DNA of 63,123 nt, from positions 1-63,123 of the forward strand of contig NZ_JAGGQJ010000030.1 of the NCBI RefSeq assembly GCF_018613325.1, in the 5' to 3' direction. Below the pieces are notes generated by a model. That model ran no database searches and was not told the origin of the DNA. It saw only the letters and a list, made by a program, of their open reading frames with translations. Below, piece after piece: positions 8,551 through 17,409 of the stretch; within the stretch, counting starts at the first letter, position 1; each line of letters opens with the position of its first letter. Source of the stretch: Bacillus sp. ISL-34 (GTDB lineage: Bacteria > Bacillota > Bacilli > Bacillales > DSM-1321). Both the position numbers and the translations under genes were made by a program.

Positions 8551-9444
8551 TTATACTTTCAAGAACTTCCTGACGGACATCAAGCTGCCCCATATCCCGA
8601 TAACGGCACCAATTACGATGAGGATGGCCGAAACTTGATAAATAAACGGATTTGCAGGCAAGAAATCAATGAATTTTAACGTGATCTGCGGTGCTGCATA
8701 TTTATATAGATTGTAGTAGAGTACTGCTATCAGACCTATCGGAATGATGGAACCGAGGACTCCCAACCACAGTCCCTCCAAGAAGAATGGCCAACGGATG
8801 AACGTATTCGTCGCCCCTACCAACCTCATGATCTCAATTTCTTTTCTTCTGGCTACAATGGTAATTTTAATCGTATTCGAAATCAGGAACATTGCAGTAA
8901 ATAGTAAGCCTACAATAAGAACGATCCCTATGTTTCTAGCAATATTAACAAAACTGAATAGTTTCTCGACATAGCCTTGTCCATATTTAACACTTTGGAT
9001 ATACTCCAAACCTTCGATTTTTTTTGCCACCTTGATGACATCTTGCGGAGATTTCGTTTTGATAACATAAACGTCCCTTAATGGGTTATCTTGTTCAAAT
9101 GGTTTAAAAGCCTCACCATTATCTCCTAAATCATCTATTAAATTAGTAAGCTCTTCATCTTTTGGAGAGAAAATCACTGATTCAATGCCGTTCATCTCCG
9201 TAATTTGCTTACCGATAGCTTTTATATCGTCATCATTCGCCGCATTATCTATATGTGCACGAACTTCGACATCTTTCTCCACATTTCCCGCGATATGATT
9301 TAAATTCATCATGAGCACTAAAAAGACGCCAACCAATGTTAGAGTGACCGTTACTGCACTGACTGAAGCAAACGTCATCCATCCATTACGGCCAATATTT
9401 TTAAAACTTTCACGGAAGTGACGGAGCAATGTTCTAAATTTCAT
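8551..9444 (-). CDS. ftsX: FtsX, membrane subunit of the FtsEX complex
   Basis: A 297-residue integral membrane protein with the FtsX topology: a short cytoplasmic N-terminus, one span at about 20-45, an extracellular domain of about 120 residues, and three closely spaced C-terminal spans. It transduces ATP binding by FtsE into activation of an extracellular peptidoglycan hydrolase. The in-frame ATG at 9444 has GAGGTGA eight bases upstream and gives the usual M-K-F-R-T-L-x-R-H-x-R-E-S N-terminus. The open frame would allow 9468. It overlaps the end of ftsE by 11 bases. Confidence 0.93.
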   Translation of the reverse strand: MKFRTLLRHFRESFKNIGRNGWMTFASVSAVTVTLTLVGVFLVLMMNLNHIAGNVEKDVEVRAHIDNAANDDDIKAIGKQITEMNGIESVIFSPKDEELTNLIDDLGDNGEAFKPFEQDNPLRDVYVIKTKSPQDVIKVAKKIEGLEYIQSVKYGQGYVEKLFSFVNIARNIGIVLIVGLLFTAMFLISNTIKITIVARRKEIEIMRLVGATNTFIRWPFFLEGLWLGVLGSIIPIGLIAVLYYNLYKYAAPQITLKFIDFLPANPFIYQVSAILIVIGAVIGIWGSLMSVRKFLKV

Positions 9445-10120
9445 ATCCGTAATCACCTCGATGTTCATCGCGAACTATTTTTCCACTTTCAATGGCAATG
9501 ACACGTCGTTTAATATTGTTGACTATGTCCCTATTATGAGTGGCCATGACAAGCGTAGTTCCGCGTTTATTAATTTCTTCAAATATGTTCATGATTTCCC
9601 ATGATGTTTCGGGATCAAGATTACCTGTAGGCTCGTCGGCTATGACTACCTTAGGGTCATTGACGATCGAACGGGCTATTGCAACCCTTTGCTGCTCCCC
9701 ACCGGATAACTCGGAAGGCAGCATCCTCGCTTTATGTTTAATGCCAACCAGATCGAGAACTTCCATGACTCTCTTTTTGATTTCTTCTGGTTCCTTTTCA
9801 ATAACTTCCATGGCAAAAGCAACATTTTCATATGCAGTGAATGTTTGAAGGAGTTTAAAATCTTGGAATACCATACCGATATTACGGCGGAATAGAGGAA
9901 CTTTCGAATTGCGGATACTTGGCAGGCTAAGGCCATTGACCAAGATATTACCGCTTGTAGGCTTTTCTTCCCTATACATCATTTTGATGAAGGTCGATTT
10001 TCCGGCACCGCTCGGACCCACTACATAAACGAACTCGCCTGGCTTTATTTTCACATTGATTCCATTAATGGCAATTACGCCATTGGGATATGTCTTTTTC
10101 ACATCTATCATTTCTATCAT
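9434..10120 (-). CDS. ftsE: FtsE, ATPase subunit of the FtsEX complex
   Basis: A 228-residue ABC ATPase. Walker A is G-P-S-G-A-G-K-S-T near residue 37, the Q loop is V-F-Q-D-F-K-L, the signature is L-S-G-G-E-Q-Q-R-V-A, and Walker B is V-V-I-A-D-E-P-T-G-N-L-D. The adapted start is the ATG at 10120 preceded by AGGTGG seven bases upstream. The upstream in-frame extension to 10177 has no family counterpart. The start of ftsX lies within its end, indicating translational coupling and a 1:1 complex at the cytoplasmic membrane. Confidence 0.95.
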   Translation of the reverse strand: MIEMIDVKKTYPNGVIAINGINVKIKPGEFVYVVGPSGAGKSTFIKMMYREEKPTSGNILVNGLSLPSIRNSKVPLFRRNIGMVFQDFKLLQTFTAYENVAFAMEVIEKEPEEIKKRVMEVLDLVGIKHKARMLPSELSGGEQQRVAIARSIVNDPKVVIADEPTGNLDPETSWEIMNIFEEINKRGTTLVMATHNRDIVNNIKRRVIAIESGKIVRDEHRGDYGYEI

Positions 10121-10377
10121 TCTAAAACCACCTAATTTGCTTGGATTATCACTATGTACCAACAGCTTTTTCGACAATTTTCACTGAAATCTGACAGGAA
10201 TCTCTCTTACTTGAGCACAGAAACATTATAACATCATATTTTGTCAAATTAAGCATAAAAAATATTACAGTTTCATTTCAGTTAGACATATATCAACATC
10301 TATGTAATAATTCCAGGATTTGATTGCTTGATAAGGGATTAAATGTGAGTTGTTTCGAGGTTTTAAAGAGGCTAAAT

Positions 10378-10405
10378 GAAACGTCCTGCTAAAGCAGGAC
10401 GTTTC
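10378..10405 (-). terminator. Terminator after cccB
   Basis: GAAACGTCCTGCT pairs with AGCAGGACGTTTC around two bases, directly downstream of the cccB stop codon. The T run on the minus strand is short. Confidence 0.7.
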
Positions 10406-10413
10406 GTCGATCA

Positions 10414-10755
10414 TTACTTATGTTCAGCAAGCCACTCAGCGACCATGCTCGCTTCCTTGCCCTGGATTATACCTTTTGGCATTCCACCTTGGCCATTCGC
10501 AATGACTTTTTCGATGTCTTCTTTCGAAAGCTTGGAACCGACCTTCGTTAAATTCGGTCCCACGCCGCCTTCTAGATTAACCGCATGACAACTTGAGCAT
10601 TTGTTTTCATAAATTTTAGCGGCATCACCGGCACCTGCCGTAGTCGTTTCATTATTTTCACTTGCAGGCTCTTTATCTGCAGCATCATCGTTCCCACCGC
10701 ATGCAGCCAAGGCCAAAGAAGTACCCAAAACTAAGGCTAACCATTTCACTTTCAT
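10414..10755 (-). CDS. cccB: Cytochrome c-551 lipoprotein CccB
   Basis: A 113-residue small membrane-anchored cytochrome c. The lipobox L-A-A-C lies near residue 19. An acidic and polar linker of about 25 residues follows, then one c-type haem site C-S-S-C-H near residue 57 and the distal methionine in G-G-M-P-K-G. Such proteins carry electrons between quinol-cytochrome c reductase and cytochrome c oxidase on the outer face of the membrane. The ATG at 10755 is preceded by GAGGGGG. Position between ftsE and yvjA is as in B. subtilis. Confidence 0.93.
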   Translation of the reverse strand: MKVKWLALVLGTSLALAACGGNDDAADKEPASENNETTTAGAGDAAKIYENKCSSCHAVNLEGGVGPNLTKVGSKLSKEDIEKVIANGQGGMPKGIIQGKEASMVAEWLAEHK

Positions 10756-10804
10756 CGAATTTACCCCCTCTGATTTATACCAGCACAAGAACATTATACC
10801 AATT

Positions 10805-11668
10805 TCAATCCAGTTTAAAACCCTCCCCGAGTACCTCCGATGCGTCCATTACAATTACAAAAGCTTTAGGGTCAACGAGTTTCACCAATTGTTTCAATTT
10901 GGTGAATTCCGACTGGTCTATTACGCACATCAAAATTGGACGAGTATCATCCGTATAGCCGCCATACCCGGATACGCCTGTTACACCCCGGTCAAGCTCA
11001 TGTATGATAGCATCCCTTACTTCCATTTCTTTATTCGTGATAATTAGTGACATCTTCGACCGGTTCAATCCAATCTGGACAAGGTCGATCGTCTTGCTTG
11101 TCACATATAATCCTATTAATGCATAAAGCCCTTTTTCAATATCAAAAACAATGGCAGCACTTAAAACGATGATTCCATCAATGACTGCCACACAGGTCCC
11201 TAATGACAGATGGGTATACTTATGGAAAATCTGTGCCGCCAAATCGGTCCCCCCTGTGGAGCCCTTCCCGCGAAAGACGATCCCAAGCCCAAGTCCGACC
11301 ATCATCCCCCCGCAAATCGAACCAAGCAATGCATCATTCGTCCATGCATCCCAACCCTTTGTCAGAAATACCACTAAAGGCAGAAACAAGGTTCCAATCA
11401 GGCTTTTGGCTCCGAAATGTCTTCCAAGGATAATAAGCCCCGCAATGAACAAAGGGATATTAAAACCCCAAAGAACGTAGGCTGGCTCCCAACCGAGAGT
11501 TGAATCGAGAATCGTGCTAATCCCGCTGACCCCGCCAGATGCAACCTGGTTTGGCAGTAAGAATACATTAAAACCAATGGCAATTATAGCCGAACCGATA
11601 ATCACCAATCCATATTCCATTAACTTTTGAATTAAGGGATGCTTTTGCTCCCGGTATCTTTTCCTCAT
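10805..11668 (-). CDS. yvjA: YitT-family membrane protein (YvjA), DUF161 + DUF2179
   Basis: A protein of about 287 residues. The first about 190 contain five to six hydrophobic spans (YitT/DUF161) with the glycine-rich G-x-V-S-G-I-S and R-G-K-G-S-T-G-G-T-D segments of the family. The last about 90 residues form a soluble DUF2179 domain containing R-G-V-T-G-V-S-G-Y-G-G-Y. Function is unknown. The ATG at 11668 has GAGGAG eleven bases upstream; another ATG in the same frame lies at 11695. The order cccB-yvjA-prfB is that of B. subtilis. Confidence 0.88.
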   Translation of the reverse strand: MRKRYREQKHPLIQKLMEYGLVIIGSAIIAIGFNVFLLPNQVASGGVSGISTILDSTLGWEPAYVLWGFNIPLFIAGLIILGRHFGAKSLIGTLFLPLVVFLTKGWDAWTNDALLGSICGGMMVGLGLGIVFRGKGSTGGTDLAAQIFHKYTHLSLGTCVAVIDGIIVLSAAIVFDIEKGLYALIGLYVTSKTIDLVQIGLNRSKMSLIITNKEMEVRDAIIHELDRGVTGVSGYGGYTDDTRPILMCVIDQSEFTKLKQLVKLVDPKAFVIVMDASEVLGEGFKLD

Positions 11669-11782
11669 TCTGCATAAGTCTCCTCGAACCATCATTATTA
11701 TCTAGTATTGGCCGAACGAAGTAGAGCATCCCTTTTCAATCCTGTAAATGTCAGCCAGAGGATATGTTAAAAAGGAAATCAT

Positions 11783-11819
11783 AAAAAAAGCCGGACCGGG
11801 GAAACCGGTCCGACTGGCT
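11783..11819 (-). terminator. Terminator of prfB
   Basis: AGCCGGACCGG and CCGGTCCGACTGGCT form a GC-rich hairpin with a GGAAA-type loop. The minus strand continues into a T run, just after the prfB stop. Confidence 0.85.
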
Positions 11820-11823
11820 GATC

Positions 11824-12922
11824 TTATAGTTTTGAACGCAAGTACGCATCAATGAACATATCTATATCCCCATCCATGACAGCTCCCAGGTTTCCGGTCT
11901 CTGCACTAGTACGGTGATCTTTAACCATGGAATACGGGTGGAAAACATAAGAACGAATTTGGCTTCCCCAGCCAATTTCCTTTTGCTCACCACGGATTTC
12001 ATCCAAATCCGCTTGTTGCTGCTCAATTTCACGTTGATACAATTTGGCTTTCAGCATATTCATGGCTTGGGCCTTGTTTTTGATTTGAGATCTCTCGTTT
12101 TGGCACGTTACCACGGTGTTCGTAGGTATATGGGTAATCCGGACTGCGGAGTCCGTTGTATTGATATGCTGACCACCTGCACCACTTGCCCGGTACGTAT
12201 CGACTTTCAAATCTTCCGTGCGTATTTCTATATTGATCGTCTCATCGAATTCCGGCATGACTTCACACGAAACGAATGAAGTATGGCGTCGTCCTGAGGA
12301 ATCGAAAGGAGAAATACGGACAAGACGGTGTACTCCTTTTTCCGCTTTCAAATAACCATAGGCATTATGGCCTTTGAAAATTAAAGTGACACTCTTGATT
12401 CCAGCTTCATCACCTGGAAGGTAATCAAGGGTTTCCACTTTAAAGCCTCTTTTTTCACCCCATCTTGTATACATACGAAGCAGCATGGAACCCCAATCCT
12501 GGGACTCCGTTCCGCCTGCACCAGGATGCAGTTCAAGAATGGCATTTTTCGAGTCATATTCTTCACTTAGTAAAAGTTGAAGTTCAAAGTCATTCATCTT
12601 TTGTGCAAGAACCGTGATTTCTTCTTCCAGCTCAGCTAAAAGTTCTTGATCATTTTCCTCTTTCACTAATTCATATGTCAAATCCAAATTTTCATATGAT
12701 TCATTCAGGTCGGACAATTGATTGACTTGTTCTTTCAAAGCATTCGTTTCATTGATGACAGTTTGTGCTTTTTGCTGATCATTCCAAAAATCGGGATGTG
12801 TCATCTCATTTTCAAGCTGTGCGATTCGTGCCTCTTTTTCATCTAAGTCAAAGAGACCCCCTAAAGTCCGTTAATCGTTGCGCTGTCCGTTCAAGTTCAT
12901 TTCTTATTTCTGCTAATTCCAT
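11824..12922 (-). CDS. prfB: Peptide chain release factor 2, with programmed +1 frameshift
   Basis: RF2 recognises UAA and UGA and releases the nascent peptide on the ribosome. The gene is split: a 24-codon first frame starts at the ATG at 12922 and meets an in-frame TGA at 12850-12848. The second frame starts at 12849 and runs to 11824 (341 codons plus stop), giving 365 residues in total. The shift site is the canonical CTT-TGA-C, and a Shine-Dalgarno-like AGGGGG lies just upstream of it. The RF2 recognition tripeptide S-P-F is in R-I-S-P-F-D-S-S-G, and the catalytic G-G-Q is in G-A-G-G-Q-H. The level of RF2 itself sets the frameshift rate. Confidence 0.95.
12843..12866 (-). promoter_or_regulatory. 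prfB +1 programmed frameshift signal
   Basis: Read on the minus strand, AGGGGGTCTCTTTGAC holds the internal SD-like AGGGGG, the slippery CTT and the UGA stop followed by C. A ribosome waiting at UGA slips forward one base on CTT and continues through the second frame. Confidence 0.95.
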
Positions 12923-13074
12923 TTCTCTTCACCTCATTAAGTATGTTAAAAAAAATCCCTGAAGAGGGATTCCCTTCATTACAAATAAACCTCTTCAAAC
13001 TATATGCAAACTAAACATGAAAAGAGGCGGCAAGCCTTACACTTAACCGTCCCATAATCATTATACACCTAACT

Positions 13075-15588
13075 TCAGCCTAAATTGCCATGGCAATTCT
13101 TATATTTTTTACCGCTGCCGCATGGGCATAACGCGTTTCGGCCAACGTCTTCCTTTTTGCGGGCAGGGGCTTTTTTCACTTTCCCCCCGTCTTCTTCCTT
13201 CGGATTGACCGCTTGTCCTTTAATGACTTCCTTCCGCTCCAAATTGTTGCGGATTTCAGCCTTCATGATGTATTTGGCGACTTCATCTTCCATCGAAGCA
13301 ATCATGGCTTCAAACATTGCGAAACCTTCTGATTGATATTCACGAAGCGGGTCGATCTGGCCATATGCACGAAGGTGGATCCCTTGGCGCAATTGCTCCA
13401 TAGCATCAATATGGTCCATCCACTTACTATCGACTGCACGAAGAACGATTACTTTTTCGAATTCACGCATTTGTTCTTCAGATAGCTCTTCTTCTTTTTG
13501 GTCATAGCTTTCTTTCACTTTTGCTAAAATGTACTCAACCAATTCCGATTCATTTTTTCCTTCCAAATCAGCTACAGTGATTGAACCTTCATTGAATAGG
13601 TTACCATTCAGGTAATCGACAAGGCCTTGTAAATTCCAGCCTTCCTCATCGCCCATTGGTGCAAACGCGACAACATTTCGCTGGATGGATGCCGTAATCA
13701 TCGTTTCGACGATTTCACGTAAGTTTTCACTTTCCATGACATCGAAACGCTGTTTATATATAATTTCCCGTTGTTGACGGAGAACATCGTCATACTGCAG
13801 TAATTGCTTACGTGAATCGAAGTTATTGCCTTCGACCCGTTTCTGTGCGGATTCAACGGCCCTTGTCACCATTTTGCTTTGAATTGGCTGGGAATCATCC
13901 ATACCAAGGCGTGCCATCATGTTTTTCATGTTATCCGAACCGAAGCGGCGCATCAATTCATCTTCCATTGATAAATAGAATTGAGTGACCCCTGGGTCTC
14001 CCTGACGGCCGGACCGACCACGTAGCTGGTTATCTATACGTCTGCTTTCATGACGTTCCGTGCCAATGACGGCAAGGCCCCCAAGCTCCTTGACACCTTC
14101 GCCAAGCTTGATATCCGTACCGCGCCCTGCCATGTTCGTAGCAATCGTAACTGAACCTTGATTACCTGCATTCGCAATGATTTCCGCTTCACGCTCGTGG
14201 TTCTTTGCATTCAAAACATCGTGAGGGATTCCTTTTTTGGATAAATAGGCAGATATGACTTCAGATGTTTCGATGGCAACCGTACCGACAAGCACAGGCT
14301 GACCTTTTGTATAACGTTCGGCGATGTCTTCCACAACAGCCTTGAATTTCCCATCAGTTGTCGCGTATATAAGATCTGCCCTGTCGTCCCTGATGATATT
14401 CCTGTTTGTCGGGATCGCAATGACATTCATATTATAGATGTTGCGGAATTCCTCTTCTTCCGTTTTGGCTGTACCGGTCATACCTGAAAGTTTTTCATAC
14501 ATCCTGAAATAGTTCTGGAACGTAATCGTCGCAAGAGTCATACTTTCATTTTGAATTTCAAGTCCTTCTTTCGCTTCGATCGCCTGATGGAGACCTTCAC
14601 TGTAACGGCGGCCTTTCATCAAACGGCCAGTGAATTGGTCAACGATGACTATCTCGCCTTCCTGGACCACATAATCCACATCCAAATGCATGGAAACATG
14701 CGCCTTTAACGCCTGATTGATATGATGATTCAAAGTAACGTGATTAATATCGAACAGATTATCGATATTAAACGCTTTTTCAGCCCGATTCATCCCATCT
14801 TCCGTCAGTTGAACACCTTTTGTCTTTTCATCATATGTGTAGTCCGTTTCTTTTTTTAAGGTTCTCACAAACGCATTGGCCTGGATATAAAGCTGAGCCG
14901 ATTTTTGTGCGGAACCGGAAATGATCAATGGCGTTCTCGCCTCATCGATCAAAATCGAATCGACCTCATCAATGACAGCGAAGTGCAGCGGGCGCTGTAC
15001 CATTTGTTCTTTATATAACACCATATTGTCACGAAGATAATCAAAACCTAACTCATTATTCGTACTGTAAGTAATGTCCGCATTGTACGCCGCCTGCTTT
15101 TCTTCTTTAGAATGACTGTTCAAATTCAATCCCACGGTCAAACCAAGGAAATCATACAATACACCCATCTCGGTGGCATCACGGTGTGCCAAGTATTCAT
15201 TGACAGTAACGACATGTACACCTTTACCGGTAAGCGCGTTTAAATAAACCGGCATGGTGGATGTTAAGGTTTTACCTTCCCCTGTTTTCATCTCGGAGAT
15301 ATTTCCATCATGAAGAGATGCCCCACCCATGATTTGAACACGGTAAGGATATAAGCCCAGAGCACGCTTTGCCCCTTCACGTGCAACCGCAAAAGCCTCG
15401 ACAAGCAAATCATCAACGGTTTCCCCATTTTGATAACGCTCTTTAAACTCACCTGTTTTGGCACGCAGCTGCTCATCCGATAACGCCGCCGTCTCATCAG
15501 CCAGCGCTTCAACCTGATCGGCGATTTTTTCTAAACGTTTGATTTCTCGCTTATTCGGATCAAAAACTTTATTTAATATATTAAGCAT
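13075..15588 (-). CDS. secA: SecA, preprotein translocase ATPase
   Basis: The 837-residue housekeeping SecA drives export through SecYEG. Visible features are Walker A (M-K-T-G-E-G-K-T near residue 103), the DEAD-type D-E-V-D-S near 208, the preprotein-crosslinking domain, the helicase motif [10 protein letters not shown] near 490, and the C-terminal zinc/SecB-binding-type tail [13 protein letters not shown]. The zinc tail separates it from the second SecA encoded at the right end of this window. ATG at 15588 follows GAGGAG. Upstream lies a 400-bp gap before divergent sinR. Confidence 0.97.
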   Translation of the reverse strand: MLNILNKVFDPNKREIKRLEKIADQVEALADETAALSDEQLRAKTGEFKERYQNGETVDDLLVEAFAVAREGAKRALGLYPYRVQIMGGASLHDGNISEMKTGEGKTLTSTMPVYLNALTGKGVHVVTVNEYLAHRDATEMGVLYDFLGLTVGLNLNSHSKEEKQAAYNADITYSTNNELGFDYLRDNMVLYKEQMVQRPLHFAVIDEVDSILIDEARTPLIISGSAQKSAQLYIQANAFVRTLKKETDYTYDEKTKGVQLTEDGMNRAEKAFNIDNLFDINHVTLNHHINQALKAHVSMHLDVDYVVQEGEIVIVDQFTGRLMKGRRYSEGLHQAIEAKEGLEIQNESMTLATITFQNYFRMYEKLSGMTGTAKTEEEEFRNIYNMNVIAIPTNRNIIRDDRADLIYATTDGKFKAVVEDIAERYTKGQPVLVGTVAIETSEVISAYLSKKGIPHDVLNAKNHEREAEIIANAGNQGSVTIATNMAGRGTDIKLGEGVKELGGLAVIGTERHESRRIDNQLRGRSGRQGDPGVTQFYLSMEDELMRRFGSDNMKNMMARLGMDDSQPIQSKMVTRAVESAQKRVEGNNFDSRKQLLQYDDVLRQQREIIYKQRFDVMESENLREIVETMITASIQRNVVAFAPMGDEEGWNLQGLVDYLNGNLFNEGSITVADLEGKNESELVEYILAKVKESYDQKEEELSEEQMREFEKVIVLRAVDSKWMDHIDAMEQLRQGIHLRAYGQIDPLREYQSEGFAMFEAMIASMEDEVAKYIMKAEIRNNLERKEVIKGQAVNPKEEDGGKVKKAPARKKEDVGRNALCPCGSGKKYKNCHGNLG

Positions 15589-16007
15589 TCAATAACGCTC
15601 CTCTATTATGGTAATGATCGTTCAATGACAAAATTCATATAAGTAAGAAGAAACACATCTTCTATTATTACTAATGCACGCTTAATTTTACCACTTCTAT
15701 CATAGAGGTACAACTTCATGTCACTTACCTGGTATAGACCTGAATGCAATTCTTGCGAAAAACAATGGATAAATGAGGAGTAAAACTGTTAAAATAGAAG
15801 GAAGTATAAAAAATATGTTGCAAACTCCCCACTATTCCATGTGCAAATGAGAATTATCCATAACCTTCCATCACTAGATGCTGTGTCCTCTCTAGCGATA
15901 GCATGTCAAAGTAATCCAACCTTACAGTCGTCTTGTTTTGAATGATAAGGTGGGCTACTGACACTTATTAGCGGAAGATAAATAGAACATGTTTCGAGGT
16001 GGTATTG
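15589..16007. other. Intergenic region between divergent secA and sinR
   Basis: About 420 bases with no convincing open frame or RNA gene. It must hold the promoters of secA (minus) and sinR (plus), but I find no pair of hexamers good enough to assign. No SinR box (GTTCTYT) pair is evident here. Confidence 0.5.
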
Positions 16008-16331
16008 ATGATTGGTGAACGTGTAAAAAAACTGCGAGAAGAAAAGAAAATGTCGATGACTGAACTTGCCGATAAAGCTGGTGTGGCAAAGTCTTATTTA
16101 AGTTCGCTCGAGCGGAACTTACAAACGAATCCTTCTATTCAATTTCTTGAAAAAATCTCCGCCGTACTTAACATTCCTGTTGATGCCTTGCTTTATGATG
16201 CACCAAATAAGGAAACCTTGGACACCGAATGGATGAAAATCGTTGAGGAAGCTATGAATTCGGGTGTTTCAAAACAACAATTCAGGGAATTCATCGAGTT
16301 TAATAAATGGAGAAAAGATAAAGAAGAATAG
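16008..16331 (+). CDS. sinR: SinR-type biofilm/motility master repressor
   Basis: A 107-residue DNA-binding protein. Residues 1-66 form a Cro/CI-type helix-turn-helix with the segment A-G-V-A-K-S-Y-L-S-S-L-E-R-N and the following Q-T-N-P-S-I-Q-F-L-E-K, nearly as in B. subtilis SinR. Residues about 70-107 form the SinI-binding/oligomerisation domain (W-M-K-I-V-E-E-A-M-N-S-G-V-S-K-Q-Q-F-R-E-F). SinR represses matrix genes and is antagonised by SinI. The ATG at 16008 gives M-I-G-E-R-V as in SinR and follows GAGGTGG. Unlike B. subtilis, its antagonist is not upstream in the same operon but convergent downstream. Confidence 0.9.
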   Translation: MIGERVKKLREEKKMSMTELADKAGVAKSYLSSLERNLQTNPSIQFLEKISAVLNIPVDALLYDAPNKETLDTEWMKIVEEAMNSGVSKQQFREFIEFNKWRKDKEE

Positions 16332-16479
16332 AGTGGTAGTGTACTAGTTTACCTACATAATCCTGAAGAATACAGTTTGAATAAGCTAGACTCGCTAGAA
16401 TCTCAAGGAAGAATAAACCCTATAAGCAGCTAATGAATATAACCCTGTTTATAGGGATGTTCTCGATCTTGTTCGGAAG

Positions 16480-16611
16480 CTATTTTCCATCGTTCTCCTC
16501 TAATGTTACCTCAAGGCTTTCGCGTTTAAAAAAAGCACTGATTTCCTCTTTTTTGAAACCCAAGCTCCTTGCTTCTGAAATCAATTTCACCCATTCATGA
16601 TCTATTTCCAC
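16480..16611 (-). CDS. sinI: SinI-type anti-repressor
   Basis: A small protein matching the SinI dimerisation domain: D-H-E-W-V-K-L-I-S-E-A-R-S-L-G-F-K-K-E-E-I-S-A-F-F closely parallels both B. subtilis SinI and the C-terminal domain of the neighbouring SinR. It should bind SinR by swapping into its helical hairpin. The frame is open to an ATG at 16710 (76 residues), but that start lacks a good ribosome site. The GTG at 16611, five bases after GAGGTGG, gives 43 residues beginning at the conserved domain, so I choose it. Convergent with sinR. Confidence 0.75.
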   Translation of the reverse strand: MEIDHEWVKLISEARSLGFKKEEISAFFKRESLEVTLEENDGK

Positions 16612-16769
16612 ATTTGCCACCTCTTCTACCTCCTGGAATACTCTTTGTATTTCAGGCAGACCAGCCATCATAGTCGCGAGGACCTTAGACCTGTGCCTTT
16701 GCGCCCTCATCTTTCAATAAGTTTGCCTTTGTCGTGGTATTTATTACCAAACACATTACTTATAATCAT

Positions 16770-16775
16770 ATTATA
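16770..16775 (-). promoter_or_regulatory. Candidate -10 element of sinI
   Basis: On the minus strand the perfect TATAAT hexamer lies about 160 bases before the chosen GTG. No good -35 is seen, which would fit a promoter that needs an activator. Confidence 0.4.
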
Positions 16776-16838
16776 ACGGATACACACTCCATATATTGCT
16801 ATTTTATGTCGGTAATCCACATAAATGCAAAAACTTTC

Positions 16839-16849
16839 ATCCGACAAAA
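16839..16849 (-). promoter_or_regulatory. Candidate Spo0A box upstream of sinI
   Basis: The minus strand reads TTTTGTCGGAT, matching the 0A-box core TTTTGTCGAAA at nine of eleven bases. It lies about 70 bases upstream of the candidate sinI -10. In B. subtilis sinI is activated by Spo0A~P. Confidence 0.4.
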
Positions 16850-16868
16850 TATTACAATATTAAGAAAA

Positions 16869-17105
16869 TTAAAATTTCAGGTGATCTTTCATAGTATTAT
16901 TCAGTCTCGTTTTTTTATAATAGTATATATTACTCTTCTTAATATTTCGTTGCTCTGTATTGATTCTCTCAATTGTAAGTGCATCCAAGGCTTTTTGCGC
17001 AGTTAAATCCTCACCGCAGGTCGGGCAAAGCCACTTTCCATATTCCGCACTGCTAAAAGAAGCCCTATGGCATGTATGGCAATTCTTTCGATACAAGTAA
17101 TCCAA
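16869..17105 (-). CDS. Small zinc-ribbon protein of unknown function, probable SinR target
   Basis: I do not recognise a named family. The frame encodes up to 78 residues with two Cys knuckles, C-H-T-C-H near residue 9-13 and C-P-T-C-G near 27-31, spaced like a zinc ribbon. A charged region with a basic, tyrosine-rich tail follows. No membrane span or signal peptide is visible. No ATG is available: the frame opens with TTG at 17105, right against GAGGGG. A second TTG three codons later (17096) is better spaced (nine bases) and may be the real start. Its promoter region carries a palindromic pair of SinR-type boxes plus three more, so co-regulation with matrix genes is inferred. Confidence 0.6.
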   Translation of the reverse strand: MDYLYRKNCHTCHRASFSSAEYGKWLCPTCGEDLTAQKALDALTIERINTEQRNIKKSNIYYYKKTRLNNTMKDHLKF

Positions 17106-17150
17106 CCCCTCTGCACCTTGATCAAATTGTTTTTTATAAAAAAACCAGTT

Positions 17151-17166
17151 GTTCTTTTTAAAGAAC
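17151..17166. promoter_or_regulatory. Palindromic SinR operator at the zinc-ribbon promoter
   Basis: GTTCTTT and its exact inverse AAAGAAC are separated by two bases. Each half matches the SinR consensus GTTCTYT. The site lies just downstream of the predicted -10 (TATACT, 17182-17177 on the minus strand), over the expected start of transcription. Confidence 0.65.
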
Positions 17167-17176
17167 TAACAATTCG

Positions 17177-17206
17177 AGTATAGTACAAAAAATAGGGATA
17201 TTTGAA
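17177..17206 (-). promoter_or_regulatory. Candidate promoter of the zinc-ribbon gene
   Basis: On the minus strand, TTCAAA (17206-17201) and TATACT (17182-17177) are separated by 18 bases. SinR-type boxes flank it on both sides. Confidence 0.5.
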
Positions 17207-17233
17207 TAGGTAAAAATAACTATTTATCTTAAT

Positions 17234-17283
17234 AAAGAACAAATTCCGTTCTCTTAAATGAACTTTTGGATTTTTTAGAGAAC
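17234..17283. promoter_or_regulatory. Cluster of three further SinR-type boxes
   Basis: AAAGAAC (17234-17240), GTTCTCT (17248-17254) and AGAGAAC (17277-17283) each match GTTCTYT on one strand or the other. They lie upstream of the candidate -35 of the zinc-ribbon gene. Together with the palindrome at 17151 this makes five matches in about 130 bases. Confidence 0.6.
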
Positions 17284-17359
17284 ATAAGGAAGCAGTCCTT
17301 TTTTATGCTTTTCAAGTAAATCCAACAGGAAACGAATGGTATTCTATTAATATGCATTA

Positions 17360-17393
17360 AAAAAGCACAACCCAGAGGCTGGGCTGTGCTTTT
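17360..17393 (-). terminator. Terminator of hpf
   Basis: AAAAGCACAACCCAG pairs with CTGGGCTGTGCTTTT around a short loop, with a T run on the minus strand 17 bases after the hpf stop. Confidence 0.85.
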
Positions 17394-17409
17394 GATCTTA
17401 GAATAATAA

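Noticed and set aside
16416..16458. Terminator between convergent sinR and sinI
   Set aside because: CCCTATAA and TTATAGGG can pair, but the 28-base loop and lack of a T run make it weak.
17003..17242. 79-codon minus-strand frame covering the SinR-box region
   Set aside because: It overlaps the zinc-ribbon gene in another frame, contains the promoter elements, and has no conserved motif.
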